Assembly: GCA_009785325.1 (NCBI GenBank)
Contig: WQWN01000001.1
Span: 62,001-126,000 of the forward strand
Length of the DNA: 64,000 nt
Reading direction: 5' to 3'
Source of the DNA: Candidatus Saccharimonadota bacterium
Lineage (GTDB): Bacteria; Patescibacteriota; Saccharimonadia; Saccharimonadales; Saccharimonadaceae
The translations under genes were made by a program, and so were the position numbers. Positions within the stretch are counted from its first letter, which is position 1. Every line of letters begins with the position of its first letter. Below, piece after piece: positions 1-9,263 of this stretch. A model generated the notes under the pieces. The model was not told the DNA's origin, made no database searches, and was given only the letters and a program-made list of their open reading frames with translations.

Positions 1-39
1 AGAAAAACACTAAACAAAATATACATTTGGGAGGTATAA

Positions 40-2172
40 ATGTATAAGTCTATCAAGAAGCGCGATGGGCGCGTTGTAAGATTTAATGAAGAAAAGATCG
101 CAAAAGCGATTGAAAAGGCTGGTATTGCGACGGGCGAGTTTGGGGCGAAAGACGCAGAGAAGTTAAAATACAAAGTAATCTCACAGGCTCTGGATACGAT
201 CGAAGATGACGTTCCGACTGTTGAGCAATTTCAAGATGTAGTAGAAGATGTGCTTTTGAAGTCGAAATTTAAAGCGACAGCAAAGGCATATATTATTTAC
301 CGCGACCAGCACACGAAGATGCGTGAATGGACGGACCAATTTCAGATCGACATGACTGAGCAGTATATCAGCAAGAGTGATTGGAAGGTGCGCGAAAACA
401 GCAATATGACTTTCAGTCTGCAAGGACTAAGGAACTATGTGGCGGGTGAGGTGACCAAGAACTACTGGCTTAATAATGCATACAGTAAGGAAATCGGTGA
501 CGCACATAAAAATGGTGACTTGCATATACATGACCTAGACTCATTGTCAGCATACTGCGTAGGATGGGATTTGGCGGATCTGCTACGTGAAGGGTTTCGT
601 GGTGTGCCAGGTAAGTTGGCTTGTAAACCACCAAAGCATTTCCGTTCAGCGCTAGGACAGGCGGTGAACTTCCTTTATACACTGCAGGGAGAAGCAGCTG
701 GAGCGCAGGCGTTTTCGAACTTTGACACTTTACTAGCGCCGTTTATTCGCTATGATAACTTAGACGAGAAGCAAGTGAAGCAAGCGCTACAGGAATTTGT
801 GTTTAATATGAATGTACCAACACGTGTAGGCTTCCAGACGCCATTTACGAACATCACTTTAGATATTACTGCGCCGAAACATATCGCGGGTAATCCTGTG
901 ATACGCGGCGGAGAAGTAATGGATGAGAACTATGGCGATTTCCAGCCTGAAATGGACGTTCTAAATAAGATGCTACTAGAGGTGATGGTCGAAGGAGATG
1001 CGGACGGACGAGTATTTACTTTCCCAATTCCAACAGTAAATATCACAAAAGAATTTGACTGGGATAATCCTGTGATTGCAAACCTCTGGGAAGCAAGTGC
1101 AAAGTATGGCTTGAACTACTTCAGTAATTTCATTAATTCAGATATGGATCCAGAAGATGCACGATCGATGTGTTGTCGATTAAGGATTGACAATCGAAAA
1201 CTGGAAGTGCGTGGTGGTGGACTCTTCGGATCAAACCCGTTGACGGGATCTATCGGAGTAGTGACGCTGAACTTGCCACGTGTAGCACTGAAGTCTAAAG
1301 ACAAGAAAGAGTTCAAGAAAAATATTGAGAAGCTGATGGTCTTGTCGAAGGATAGTTTGGAAGTGAAGCGAAAACTAGTGGAGAAATTTACTGACCAGGA
1401 TCTCTACCCGTACTCAAAATTTTACTTAAAGAGTATTAAGAAGGCGACGGGGACGTACTGGATGAACCATTTCAGTACAATTGGACTACTAGGAATGAAT
1501 GAAGCTCTACTAAACTTGCTCGGTGTGAATATCGGAAGTAAGGAAGGTAAAGAGTTCGCGGAAGAAATTATGGATTTCATGCGCGATAAGCTGATTGAAT
1601 TCCAAGTCGAGACGGGTAACAATTACAACCTAGAAGCGACACCAGGCGAAGGAGCGACTTACAGATTTGCTCAGTGTGACCAACGGGATTTCGATAATGC
1701 ACACTTCGCTAATGGAGTCGGTAAAGAAGTTAAGACCCCGTTCTATACAAACTCAACACACCTACCCGTAAATTATACTGACGACTTGTTTGAACTGCTG
1801 GACCTGCAAGATGAGTTACAGGCGAAATATACGGGTGGCACAGTGATTCACTTTTTCCTAGGTGAGAGGATGGATGACCCAGAAGCGCTGAAAGGTCTAG
1901 TGAAGACGATCTGTACGAAATATAAACTGCCGTACTTTACATTTAGTCCGACATTTAGTGTGTGTACAAATCATGGATACGTCAAAGGTGAACATGCGAA
2001 CTGCAAGGAGTGTGGCGAAGAGTGTGAGATTTACTCCAGAGTAGTTGGATTCTTGCGACCAGTAAAACAATGGAACGACGGTAAGCAGGCTGAGTTTGAG
2101 ATCCGAGTAAATCCAAATATGGAGAAAGCTCTTGGACACTCAAAGAAATTGAAAGCTAAAACAAAGGCTTAA
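40..2172 (+). CDS. nrdD: Anaerobic ribonucleoside-triphosphate reductase
   Basis: 710-aa ORF; N-terminal ATP-cone-like start (KRDGRVVRFNEEKIAKAI), C-terminal Cys cluster CTNHGY..CKECGEECEIYSRVVGFLRPV; followed by radical SAM activase. Confidence 0.95.
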   Translation: MYKSIKKRDGRVVRFNEEKIAKAIEKAGIATGEFGAKDAEKLKYKVISQALDTIEDDVPTVEQFQDVVEDVLLKSKFKATAKAYIIYRDQHTKMREWTDQFQIDMTEQYISKSDWKVRENSNMTFSLQGLRNYVAGEVTKNYWLNNAYSKEIGDAHKNGDLHIHDLDSLSAYCVGWDLADLLREGFRGVPGKLACKPPKHFRSALGQAVNFLYTLQGEAAGAQAFSNFDTLLAPFIRYDNLDEKQVKQALQEFVFNMNVPTRVGFQTPFTNITLDITAPKHIAGNPVIRGGEVMDENYGDFQPEMDVLNKMLLEVMVEGDADGRVFTFPIPTVNITKEFDWDNPVIANLWEASAKYGLNYFSNFINSDMDPEDARSMCCRLRIDNRKLEVRGGGLFGSNPLTGSIGVVTLNLPRVALKSKDKKEFKKNIEKLMVLSKDSLEVKRKLVEKFTDQDLYPYSKFYLKSIKKATGTYWMNHFSTIGLLGMNEALLNLLGVNIGSKEGKEFAEEIMDFMRDKLIEFQVETGNNYNLEATPGEGATYRFAQCDQRDFDNAHFANGVGKEVKTPFYTNSTHLPVNYTDDLFELLDLQDELQAKYTGGTVIHFFLGERMDDPEALKGLVKTICTKYKLPYFTFSPTFSVCTNHGYVKGEHANCKECGEECEIYSRVVGFLRPVKQWNDGKQAEFEIRVNPNMEKALGHSKKLKAKTKA

Positions 2173-2225
2173 CGGAGTGATGATCGGCTGGCGAGATTTG
2201 GTGTTCGCTGGCCGATTTTGAGGTT

Positions 2226-2924
2226 ATGAAACTAAAAATTGGCGGGATACAGAAAATTTCAATGGTGGATTATCCAGGACATACATGTGCTGCGGTATTC
2301 ACTATAGGTTGTAACTTCCGGTGCGGATATTGCCATAACCCTGAGCTGGTTTTACCAGAGCGGTATATCGATGAAATTCCAACAGGAGATGTTTTGGAGT
2401 TTTTGAAGTCACGAATAGGACTACTGGATGGTGTGGCGATTAGTGGTGGAGAACCTACGCTACACGAAGACCTGCCAGAGTTTATCGGGCGATGTAAAGA
2501 GATGGGTTTTTTAGTGAAGCTAGACAGTAATGGGTCAAAACCAGAAGTGCTTGAGAGTTTGATAGAGAAGAGTTTGGTGGATTTTTTTGCAATGGATATT
2601 AAAGGACCGCTGGATAAGTACGCAGGAATTATGGGGTGGGATATCGATGTGGATAAGATTCGACGGAGTGTGGAGTTAATCCGAGACTCTGGAGTAAGGC
2701 ATGAATTTCGGACGACGATAGTAGCGTCGCAACTCGATGTGGAGGATTTTGAAGAGGTGGGTAAATTAGTAGATGGAGCGGAGAGATATGCGCTTCAGCA
2801 TTTTTTGCCAGGCGACAACTTGAATGATCCTGAGTTTGCAAAAGAGAAGACTTGGAGTGAAGAAGATTTTACACGCGCAAAAGAAATTATGGATAGGTAT
2901 GTGAAAAAGTGCGTGATTCACTAG
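2226..2924 (+). CDS. nrdG: Radical SAM activating enzyme for anaerobic RNR
   Basis: GCNFRCGYCHNPEL (CxxxCxxC) motif; directly downstream of nrdD. Confidence 0.9.
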   Translation: MKLKIGGIQKISMVDYPGHTCAAVFTIGCNFRCGYCHNPELVLPERYIDEIPTGDVLEFLKSRIGLLDGVAISGGEPTLHEDLPEFIGRCKEMGFLVKLDSNGSKPEVLESLIEKSLVDFFAMDIKGPLDKYAGIMGWDIDVDKIRRSVELIRDSGVRHEFRTTIVASQLDVEDFEEVGKLVDGAERYALQHFLPGDNLNDPEFAKEKTWSEEDFTRAKEIMDRYVKKCVIH

Positions 2925-4681
2925 AGTTTACGCCGACTTCTGGGATGGAGGGTGAAGAGTTTAAAGACGACGAAACTGAGAAGGAAGCGACTCCTGAAGT
3001 AGTAGTGAAGATGGGTGGGGTGTGTAGTTGGATGTGTGGAATGTGTCCGTACGCGCCTAGTTGCCCAGAGGCGAGAATAATGTCGGGCGAAAGCGAAACC
3101 GCGACTAGTAGTATTTCTGAAGATGTGACTTTTGGAGACTCTGGTAGTAATATGAGTTCTGTTTTTGAAACAGGAAAGAGCTTAACAGACTTGTTTGACG
3201 CAAGGAGAGTAGTTGAGACTGTAGCGGATACGAACGCAAGCAGAAGTGAGACTGTACAAGGCGAGAATGAGCGGAGTTTTGAAAAAACAGGCGTGGGGGT
3301 TTTTGATAAGTTCAGTGATGACGTAATGATCTCGGCTCGGGATTATAGAGTAGAGGTACGGAAGGCGGAAAATGAGCGAGATATGGCGAGGAGTGGTGAC
3401 GTCGAAAGGAAAGTGAGCGATGTCGATGAGAAGATTACTGTGAAAAGAATGGACACTGTAGCCGTTACAGACAAGGAGATTGGAGTTGTGAGTGTCGCAG
3501 GAAAAGAGACTGTGGATACGAAAAATACTAGCCCGACTAGTAAAGATACTTTAAGAAAACAGAGTAGGTCTAGAGAATCGACCAGTGGGAGAGTTGCGAA
3601 AAACACTGAATTTATAAAACGAAATAGTGAAGCCCTCGCTCCTACGGAGAAAGTATCGAGTAAGCCCAAGATTGAGGTAGTTACGAAAGTTGTGCCTGTA
3701 GTTGAAAAGGATCGTGGTGAAGAGATCGTAGTTGCGACACATTCAGACAAGCCACAGAAATGGGAAGAAGGTGTAACTATAAAGATACGCGACGAAGTGG
3801 TAACAAAAATCGAATCTACCAACCTAGTGAATGAAGCTGTCGTTGATGAACTTGCGCAAGAGACTAACAGAGATATACCTAGTGATAATATCGAGATGGA
3901 CAGTATTATTATAGAGAAGCCTAGTGATTCACCTGAAGCCATTAAAACAGTCGAGAAGGAAAAAGAGAGTAAGAATACGAAGAAAAAAGTAGCCATTAGG
4001 CAGAATGAACCCGCAAAGAAAAAAGTGAACCCAGCAACAAAGCAAACTAAAACAACTCGAACGAAAAGAACTAAAAGGAAAGATGTTGCGGTCGAGAAGA
4101 AGATGCCTGAAACCAGAAAAGAGAAGGCTGAGCTGAAAGAATTGATAAACATGACAACTGCGGTGCAATCTTTGAGTTTGATTGAAGAGTCGTCTAAGAT
4201 AACTACTCTAGAGAAAATATCAGAAGAATCTATCGCCAACAAACCTGAACAAGAGACTACTATGAAGGTGGTGAGGGTATTTTCGATGGAAGAAGCGCCG
4301 GAAAGACATGATGAGCCTAAAGTAGTTGAGAAAGAAAGGCAGACCATCGAAATGGAAGGGGAGAGTACGGTCGAAGTTAATAAAGTACAACGTGCTATGA
4401 CATGGAGCGAAAACAAGACGTACGTCATAGAACATAACGAAAAGATTGAAAGGTTTGTGAATTTGGCGGAGTTGGTGCGACAAAAGGAAGAAAGTAAGAG
4501 GAGTGTTATCGAGCGGAAAGGAGCGAGAGCGATATTAAATTCGTTGGACTATATTAATCCAGAAGAAGATCAACTAAAACGATCTAGCGTAGTGATGGTT
4601 GCGTACGAAATTCAGCGACATATCGGAGAATTGCTAGTGAGGCTGTTTATAGTTGGCGCAAAGAGAAGTCTAGTGAATTAA
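2909..4681 (+). CDS. Uncharacterised protein with N-terminal Cys cluster (CSWMCGMCPYAPSC), long charged low-complexity region and short C-terminal predicted-folded segment
   Basis: 590-aa ORF overlapping the nrdG 3' end, same strand; K/E/T/V-rich middle. Confidence 0.7.
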   Translation: MRDSLEFTPTSGMEGEEFKDDETEKEATPEVVVKMGGVCSWMCGMCPYAPSCPEARIMSGESETATSSISEDVTFGDSGSNMSSVFETGKSLTDLFDARRVVETVADTNASRSETVQGENERSFEKTGVGVFDKFSDDVMISARDYRVEVRKAENERDMARSGDVERKVSDVDEKITVKRMDTVAVTDKEIGVVSVAGKETVDTKNTSPTSKDTLRKQSRSRESTSGRVAKNTEFIKRNSEALAPTEKVSSKPKIEVVTKVVPVVEKDRGEEIVVATHSDKPQKWEEGVTIKIRDEVVTKIESTNLVNEAVVDELAQETNRDIPSDNIEMDSIIIEKPSDSPEAIKTVEKEKESKNTKKKVAIRQNEPAKKKVNPATKQTKTTRTKRTKRKDVAVEKKMPETRKEKAELKELINMTTAVQSLSLIEESSKITTLEKISEESIANKPEQETTMKVVRVFSMEEAPERHDEPKVVEKERQTIEMEGESTVEVNKVQRAMTWSENKTYVIEHNEKIERFVNLAELVRQKEESKRSVIERKGARAILNSLDYINPEEDQLKRSSVVMVAYEIQRHIGELLVRLFIVGAKRSLVN

Positions 4682-4728
4682 GTGGACTATTCACGATGAT
4701 CTTCTTACTATATAATAGTTTTGTCCGT

Positions 4729-4803
4729 TGGGTCGTCGCCAAGTGGTAAGGCACCGGGTTTTGGTCCCGACATTCGTAGGTTCGATCCCTACCGACCCAG
4801 CCA
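4729..4803 (+). tRNA. tRNA-Gln (anticodon TTG), CCA encoded
   Basis: TGGGTCG...CGACCCA acceptor, anticodon loop TTTTGGT, T-loop GGTTCGATCC, followed by G-CCA. Confidence 0.93.
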
Positions 4804-4820
4804 GAAATGATTCAAAGAAT

Positions 4821-4843
4821 GACGAGGATACTCGTCGTTTTTT
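4821..4843 (+). terminator. Intrinsic terminator after tRNA-Gln
   Basis: GACGAG-GATA-CTCGTC then GTTTTTT. Confidence 0.8.
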
Positions 4844-4944
4844 GATTACGGCTGATTTTGTAAAAAAAATACATACTTCGACAGAGATATTGGTGATATA
4901 ATGCACCATGTACTAATTTAAGTTTGATCCTGAAAGGATATTGG

Positions 4945-5625
4945 ATGTCGATAATTGCGACGAAGAGTTTACGTAAAGTGTACGGTAAGAAGGCGACAAA
5001 GTTCGAGGCACTGAAGGGGCTGAATTTAGAAATTGAAGAAGGTGAGTCGGTGGCTATTGTAGGAAAGTCAGGGTCAGGAAAATCTACTCTGATGCATCTT
5101 TTAGCACTACTGGATAAGCCAACCGAAGGAGCGGTGAAGGTCGACGGGATGGATGCGACAGAAATGAGAAATAAGAAGGTAAATCTGTTGCGGAATTCGC
5201 GATTTGGGTTTGTTTTTCAGCAGTTTTTTATGAATGCAAATGATAGCGTACTGAATAATGTGATGTTGCCACTGAAGATTGCTGGGGTGGGGGCGAGAGA
5301 AAGGAAGAGGCGAGCGATGAAAGCGCTGAAGGTCGTAGAGTTGGATGACAAGGCAAAGAATCGGGCAGTAGATTTGTCTGGTGGACAAAAACAGAGGGTC
5401 TGTATCGCACGAGCGATTGTAAATAATCCTAAAGTGATATTTGCGGATGAACCGACAGGTAATTTAGACTCTACTACTGGGAAGAAAATCATGGATCTTT
5501 TGTTTGGGCTAAACAAAGATAAAGGAATTACCCTGATAATTGTGACACACGACCTAGAATTAGCAGCAAGGTGCGGTAGGCAGATTTACATTAAAGACGG
5601 TAATATCGTGAAGGAGAACGCGTAA
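4945..5625 (+). CDS. ABC transporter ATP-binding protein (MacB/LolD type)
   Basis: Walker A GKSGSGKST, signature LSGGQKQR, Walker B VIFADEPTGNLD. Confidence 0.93.
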   Translation: MSIIATKSLRKVYGKKATKFEALKGLNLEIEEGESVAIVGKSGSGKSTLMHLLALLDKPTEGAVKVDGMDATEMRNKKVNLLRNSRFGFVFQQFFMNANDSVLNNVMLPLKIAGVGARERKRRAMKALKVVELDDKAKNRAVDLSGGQKQRVCIARAIVNNPKVIFADEPTGNLDSTTGKKIMDLLFGLNKDKGITLIIVTHDLELAARCGRQIYIKDGNIVKENA

Positions 5626-6911
5626 TGAAACTGGTTGATATTATCAAGACAGCGAACGGAAATTTGATGAGAAGTAAAGGGAGGTCGATATTGACGATTC
5701 TCGCTGTGTTTGTGGGGACGTTTACTATTATCGCGACTAGTGGGATACGAACGGGAGTGAATCAATATATTGACGTACAGATCGCAGCGGCAGGTGGAGA
5801 GGGGTGGATGCAAATCATTCCACAGGCCACGATGCAAGGGATGGGAATGGGGCTGGATGGACCGCAAGAATGGATCCCTGAGGAGACCGGGACAGAAATG
5901 CGAATGTTTACAGAAGAAGACTTTGCAAATATTCTGGCGATTGATGGAATTCAGTCAGTAACAGGGCATCGAAGTACGCCTGCAGAATATATAGCATCCG
6001 ACAAAACAGATAAGAAGTTTTTAATTAGTCTTGCTGTGATGCCTACGGATAGAATAAATATCGATATCGCCACAGGAAGAATGATAGATGTGAATAGCGA
6101 CGTAGCTGAATTAGTACTGCCTCCTGGACATGCGGAAGCGTTGGGGTTTGAGTCAGACGAGGCGTCTGTAGGGCAAACTGTGCGGATCGGAGTGATAAAT
6201 CAAGTGACACGAGATATAATTGAGATTGAAGCAGTGGTAGCTGGGGTTATGAATGTCTCAATAATTAATCTGGGAGATAGCTGGATTAATGAAGCTCTAG
6301 CGGACAAAGTAGTGGATGCAGTAATGGATGGAATGCCTCAGGCATTTCGAGATAGGATATTTGTGGTGGCGGCTGAGTTTAATCCAGATCTGGGAGACGA
6401 TGAAGTACAGAGGATTCGAGATGAATTAGAGGAGCTTGGGTTTATAGGTATGACGATTGAAGACCAAGCAGGGATGATGCAGAGTTTCTTTGACGCGATA
6501 CTTGTAGTGTTTACGATCTTCGGTGGAATTGCGCTTCTCGCAGCTTCTATCGGAATTGTAAATACGCTCTACATGGCAGTACAAGAGAGGACTAGAGAGA
6601 TCGGACTAATGAAGGCGATGGGATTAGGGAAGGGGAAGATCTTCTCAATGTTTAGTATGGAAGCAATCGCGCTAGGATTCTGGGGTGCAGCACTAGGAAT
6701 TGGAGTAGCGATGATAGCTAGGGCGATTTTAAACCCATTGGCTAGTCGAACATTTTTGGAAGACCTGCCTGGGTTTTCGCTGCTTGAATTTAACGTATCA
6801 GAATTGGCAGTGTTGGTGTTAGTAGTGATGTCGATTGCTTTTATAGCGGGAACATTCCCGGCTCGACGAGCAGCCAAAAAGGATCCGATTGAAGCGCTGC
6901 GCTACGAATAA
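5625..6911 (+). CDS. ABC transporter permease, MacB/FtsX family
   Basis: N-terminal TM, periplasmic domain, C-terminal FtsX-like region (ERTREIGLMKAMGLGKGKI); coupled to ATPase. Confidence 0.9.
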   Translation: MKLVDIIKTANGNLMRSKGRSILTILAVFVGTFTIIATSGIRTGVNQYIDVQIAAAGGEGWMQIIPQATMQGMGMGLDGPQEWIPEETGTEMRMFTEEDFANILAIDGIQSVTGHRSTPAEYIASDKTDKKFLISLAVMPTDRINIDIATGRMIDVNSDVAELVLPPGHAEALGFESDEASVGQTVRIGVINQVTRDIIEIEAVVAGVMNVSIINLGDSWINEALADKVVDAVMDGMPQAFRDRIFVVAAEFNPDLGDDEVQRIRDELEELGFIGMTIEDQAGMMQSFFDAILVVFTIFGGIALLAASIGIVNTLYMAVQERTREIGLMKAMGLGKGKIFSMFSMEAIALGFWGAALGIGVAMIARAILNPLASRTFLEDLPGFSLLEFNVSELAVLVLVVMSIAFIAGTFPARRAAKKDPIEALRYE

Positions 6912-8193
6912 AGCGCGGAAGGTCCGTGAGGTAAGATTAGATAAATTAGTGCCGGGCGGAGAAGCGCTCGGCACACTAGAAAATGGGAAGAAGATTTTAG
7001 CATGGGGAGGCCTACCGGGAGAGCTGGTGAGATGCCAAGTACTGAAATCAAAAAGCGGATATGAACGAGGTGTAGTAACGGAAGTATTGGAGAAAAGTGA
7101 GTTCCGCGTGGAGACACGAGATGATGAAAGCTACCTATCGACGAGTCCTTGGCAGATTTTGAATTATGATTATGAACTGCAACAAAAGTCAGAGCTGATA
7201 CGTGAAGCTTTTAGACAAGAGAAGATTGAGATTGCTACGCCTGAAGTGGCGACAGACGGACGAGAGTATGAATACCGAAATAAAATGGAGTTTGGTTTTT
7301 GGTGGGACAATGAAACGGGGCGAGTAAGTCTGGCGTTTTATCGGCGAGGGACGCATGGGAAGATTCCGGTGGAGGGAAGTAGTTTGGCGGGGCGAGAGAT
7401 TTCGGAGGTTGCAGGGAGGGTGGTTGATTTACTGAATGAATTAGGGGTGGAAGCGAGGAGTCTGAAGACACTTATGATGCGAAAGACTGCGAGTGGAGAG
7501 GTTTTTGCGCAGCTTTATGTGAAAGAGGTGGAGGGTTGGGAGAGTCTAACGGAGCGGGTGGCGGAGTTAGGAGTGAAGGATTTTGAGATAATTTACTCAG
7601 ACCCGAAGAGCCCAGCGAGCGTAGTAACGCAGAAACTGTTTAGTTTGAATGAGACTATGCCGAGCGACGAACTGCTCGGGATGAGATTTCAATATGCAGT
7701 GGAGGGGTTTTTCCAGATAAATCTGTCTGTTTATGAAATGGTACTAGCGGAAATTCGTGAACTAATTGAGACTGAAAAAGTAGTAGATCTATATAGCGGG
7801 GTCGGGACAATCGGTCTGACGGTGGCGAATGATAAAAATCTAACGCTAGTGGAGGTAGATGAAGCGGCAGGTAGAGAATTGAAGGAGAACGCGGCGAAAC
7901 TAGCAACGGGAGCGACGGTCATGATTGCGAAGAGTGAAGAAGCGTTGGAATTTGTAGATGAAGAAGCGACAGTGATTGTGGATCCGCCACGAGCAGGGCT
8001 ACACAAGGCACTAGTGGAGAGATTACTCGAAGTACAGCCGCCGATTGTGATTTATTTGAGCTGTAATCCGACGACACAGGCGCGCGATGTGAAGATATTA
8101 TTAGAAGGATATGAGATTGCGAGTGTGAAAGGGTATAACTTTTTTCCGCGAACGCCACATATCGAGAATTTAGTTGTACTACGACGAAAATAG
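6889..8193 (+). CDS. Class I SAM-dependent RNA (uracil-5-)methyltransferase, TrmA/RlmD-like
   Basis: N-terminal TRAM-like segment; VVDLYSGVGTIGL, VDPPRAGLH, YLSCNPTTQARD. Confidence 0.88.
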   Translation: MKRCATNKARKVREVRLDKLVPGGEALGTLENGKKILAWGGLPGELVRCQVLKSKSGYERGVVTEVLEKSEFRVETRDDESYLSTSPWQILNYDYELQQKSELIREAFRQEKIEIATPEVATDGREYEYRNKMEFGFWWDNETGRVSLAFYRRGTHGKIPVEGSSLAGREISEVAGRVVDLLNELGVEARSLKTLMMRKTASGEVFAQLYVKEVEGWESLTERVAELGVKDFEIIYSDPKSPASVVTQKLFSLNETMPSDELLGMRFQYAVEGFFQINLSVYEMVLAEIRELIETEKVVDLYSGVGTIGLTVANDKNLTLVEVDEAAGRELKENAAKLATGATVMIAKSEEALEFVDEEATVIVDPPRAGLHKALVERLLEVQPPIVIYLSCNPTTQARDVKILLEGYEIASVKGYNFFPRTPHIENLVVLRRK

Positions 8194-8257
8194 CGTGGCT
8201 GTTTTTGTCTGGTTTTAGATTTTGAGGATGGGTTGTGGGATGTGATAGAATGAGAAG

Positions 8258-9223
8258 ATGAAAAAGGTTACGGTTATCGGGGCGGGGGCTTTTGCGCTAG
8301 CGATGAGTCGAGTATTGGATCGAAATGGGGCGGAAGTGGTGATATGGACAAAGTTTATGGAAGAGTTTGAAGTGCTGGAGCGCGACAGAAAAAATGATAG
8401 TGTATTGCCAGGAATAGAAATACTAGAACGGACGTGTGTGACGACGAATATTTGGGAGGCGGTCGAGGGGAGTGAAGTGGTCTTAGTGGTAGTGCCGTCT
8501 GGGGCGGTACGTGCGGTGATGAGCGAGATCGGAGACGCAATAGGAGGTCGGATGATTTGTCTGACAACAAAAGGGGTTGAAACTAGTACAGGAATGTTAA
8601 TGAGCCAGGTAGTGCGAGACGTAATGGGCGAGAGATGGATCTCTGTGTTGAGCGGACCTGGGTTTGCGGTGGAGATGGCGAATTTTTTGCCAACAGTGAT
8701 AACAGCGGCAGGGTCGGATGAGAGCGTAGGGATTCTACGGGGACTGTTTGAGAATAAGTATTTCAAAGTTGAAGGGACGACGGACGAAATGGGGGTTTTA
8801 ACATGCGGAGCATTTGGAGGAATTTATGCGATCGGGGCGGGGATTTTGGAGGCGAGAGGGGCGGGAAATTGTGCGCTGGCCGCGATCGTGACGAGAGGAG
8901 CGGAGGAAATGCGAGTAATGGCGGAAGCAGTCGGTGGAAGTCGTGAGACGGTAAATTTGGCGTGCGGGATCGGGGATTTGACGATGAAGTGTATGAGCGG
9001 ACTCAGTCGGAATCGGCAATTCGGAGTGGCGGTGGGTGAAAAAGGCGCGGAAGATGCACACGTGCAAGACCGAGTGAAAACGACTGAAGGATATATGGCG
9101 CTGAGCGGGGCAGTGAAGCTAGCAGATGAAAAGCAACTACACTTGCCAGTAGTGCGAGTGATTGGCGAAATCGTGAACGGGCGAGTGGAGGCGGATGAAT
9201 TAATGCGAGTGATTTGCTCGTAG
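8258..9223 (+). CDS. gpsA: NAD(P)-dependent glycerol-3-phosphate dehydrogenase
   Basis: GAGAFALAMSRVL nucleotide-binding motif, LSGPGFAVEM, TRGAEEMRVMAEAVGG, GIGDLTMKC. Confidence 0.88.
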   Translation: MKKVTVIGAGAFALAMSRVLDRNGAEVVIWTKFMEEFEVLERDRKNDSVLPGIEILERTCVTTNIWEAVEGSEVVLVVVPSGAVRAVMSEIGDAIGGRMICLTTKGVETSTGMLMSQVVRDVMGERWISVLSGPGFAVEMANFLPTVITAAGSDESVGILRGLFENKYFKVEGTTDEMGVLTCGAFGGIYAIGAGILEARGAGNCALAAIVTRGAEEMRVMAEAVGGSRETVNLACGIGDLTMKCMSGLSRNRQFGVAVGEKGAEDAHVQDRVKTTEGYMALSGAVKLADEKQLHLPVVRVIGEIVNGRVEADELMRVICS

Positions 9224-9263
9224 AAAATAGAGTTTGAGTGGGCAGTGCGGTATAATTGAAATT

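Noticed and set aside
2180-2220. Hairpin CGGCtgGCG...CGCtgGCCGATTTT between nrdD and nrdG as a riboswitch or attenuator
   Set aside because: Simple interrupted stem with short T run; most likely a weak terminator or mRNA stabiliser, no further structure.
3343-4428. 361-aa minus-strand ORF rich in S/F/L/T
   Set aside because: Shadow of the low-complexity purine-rich + strand gene (2909-4681); no RBS or family motif seen.
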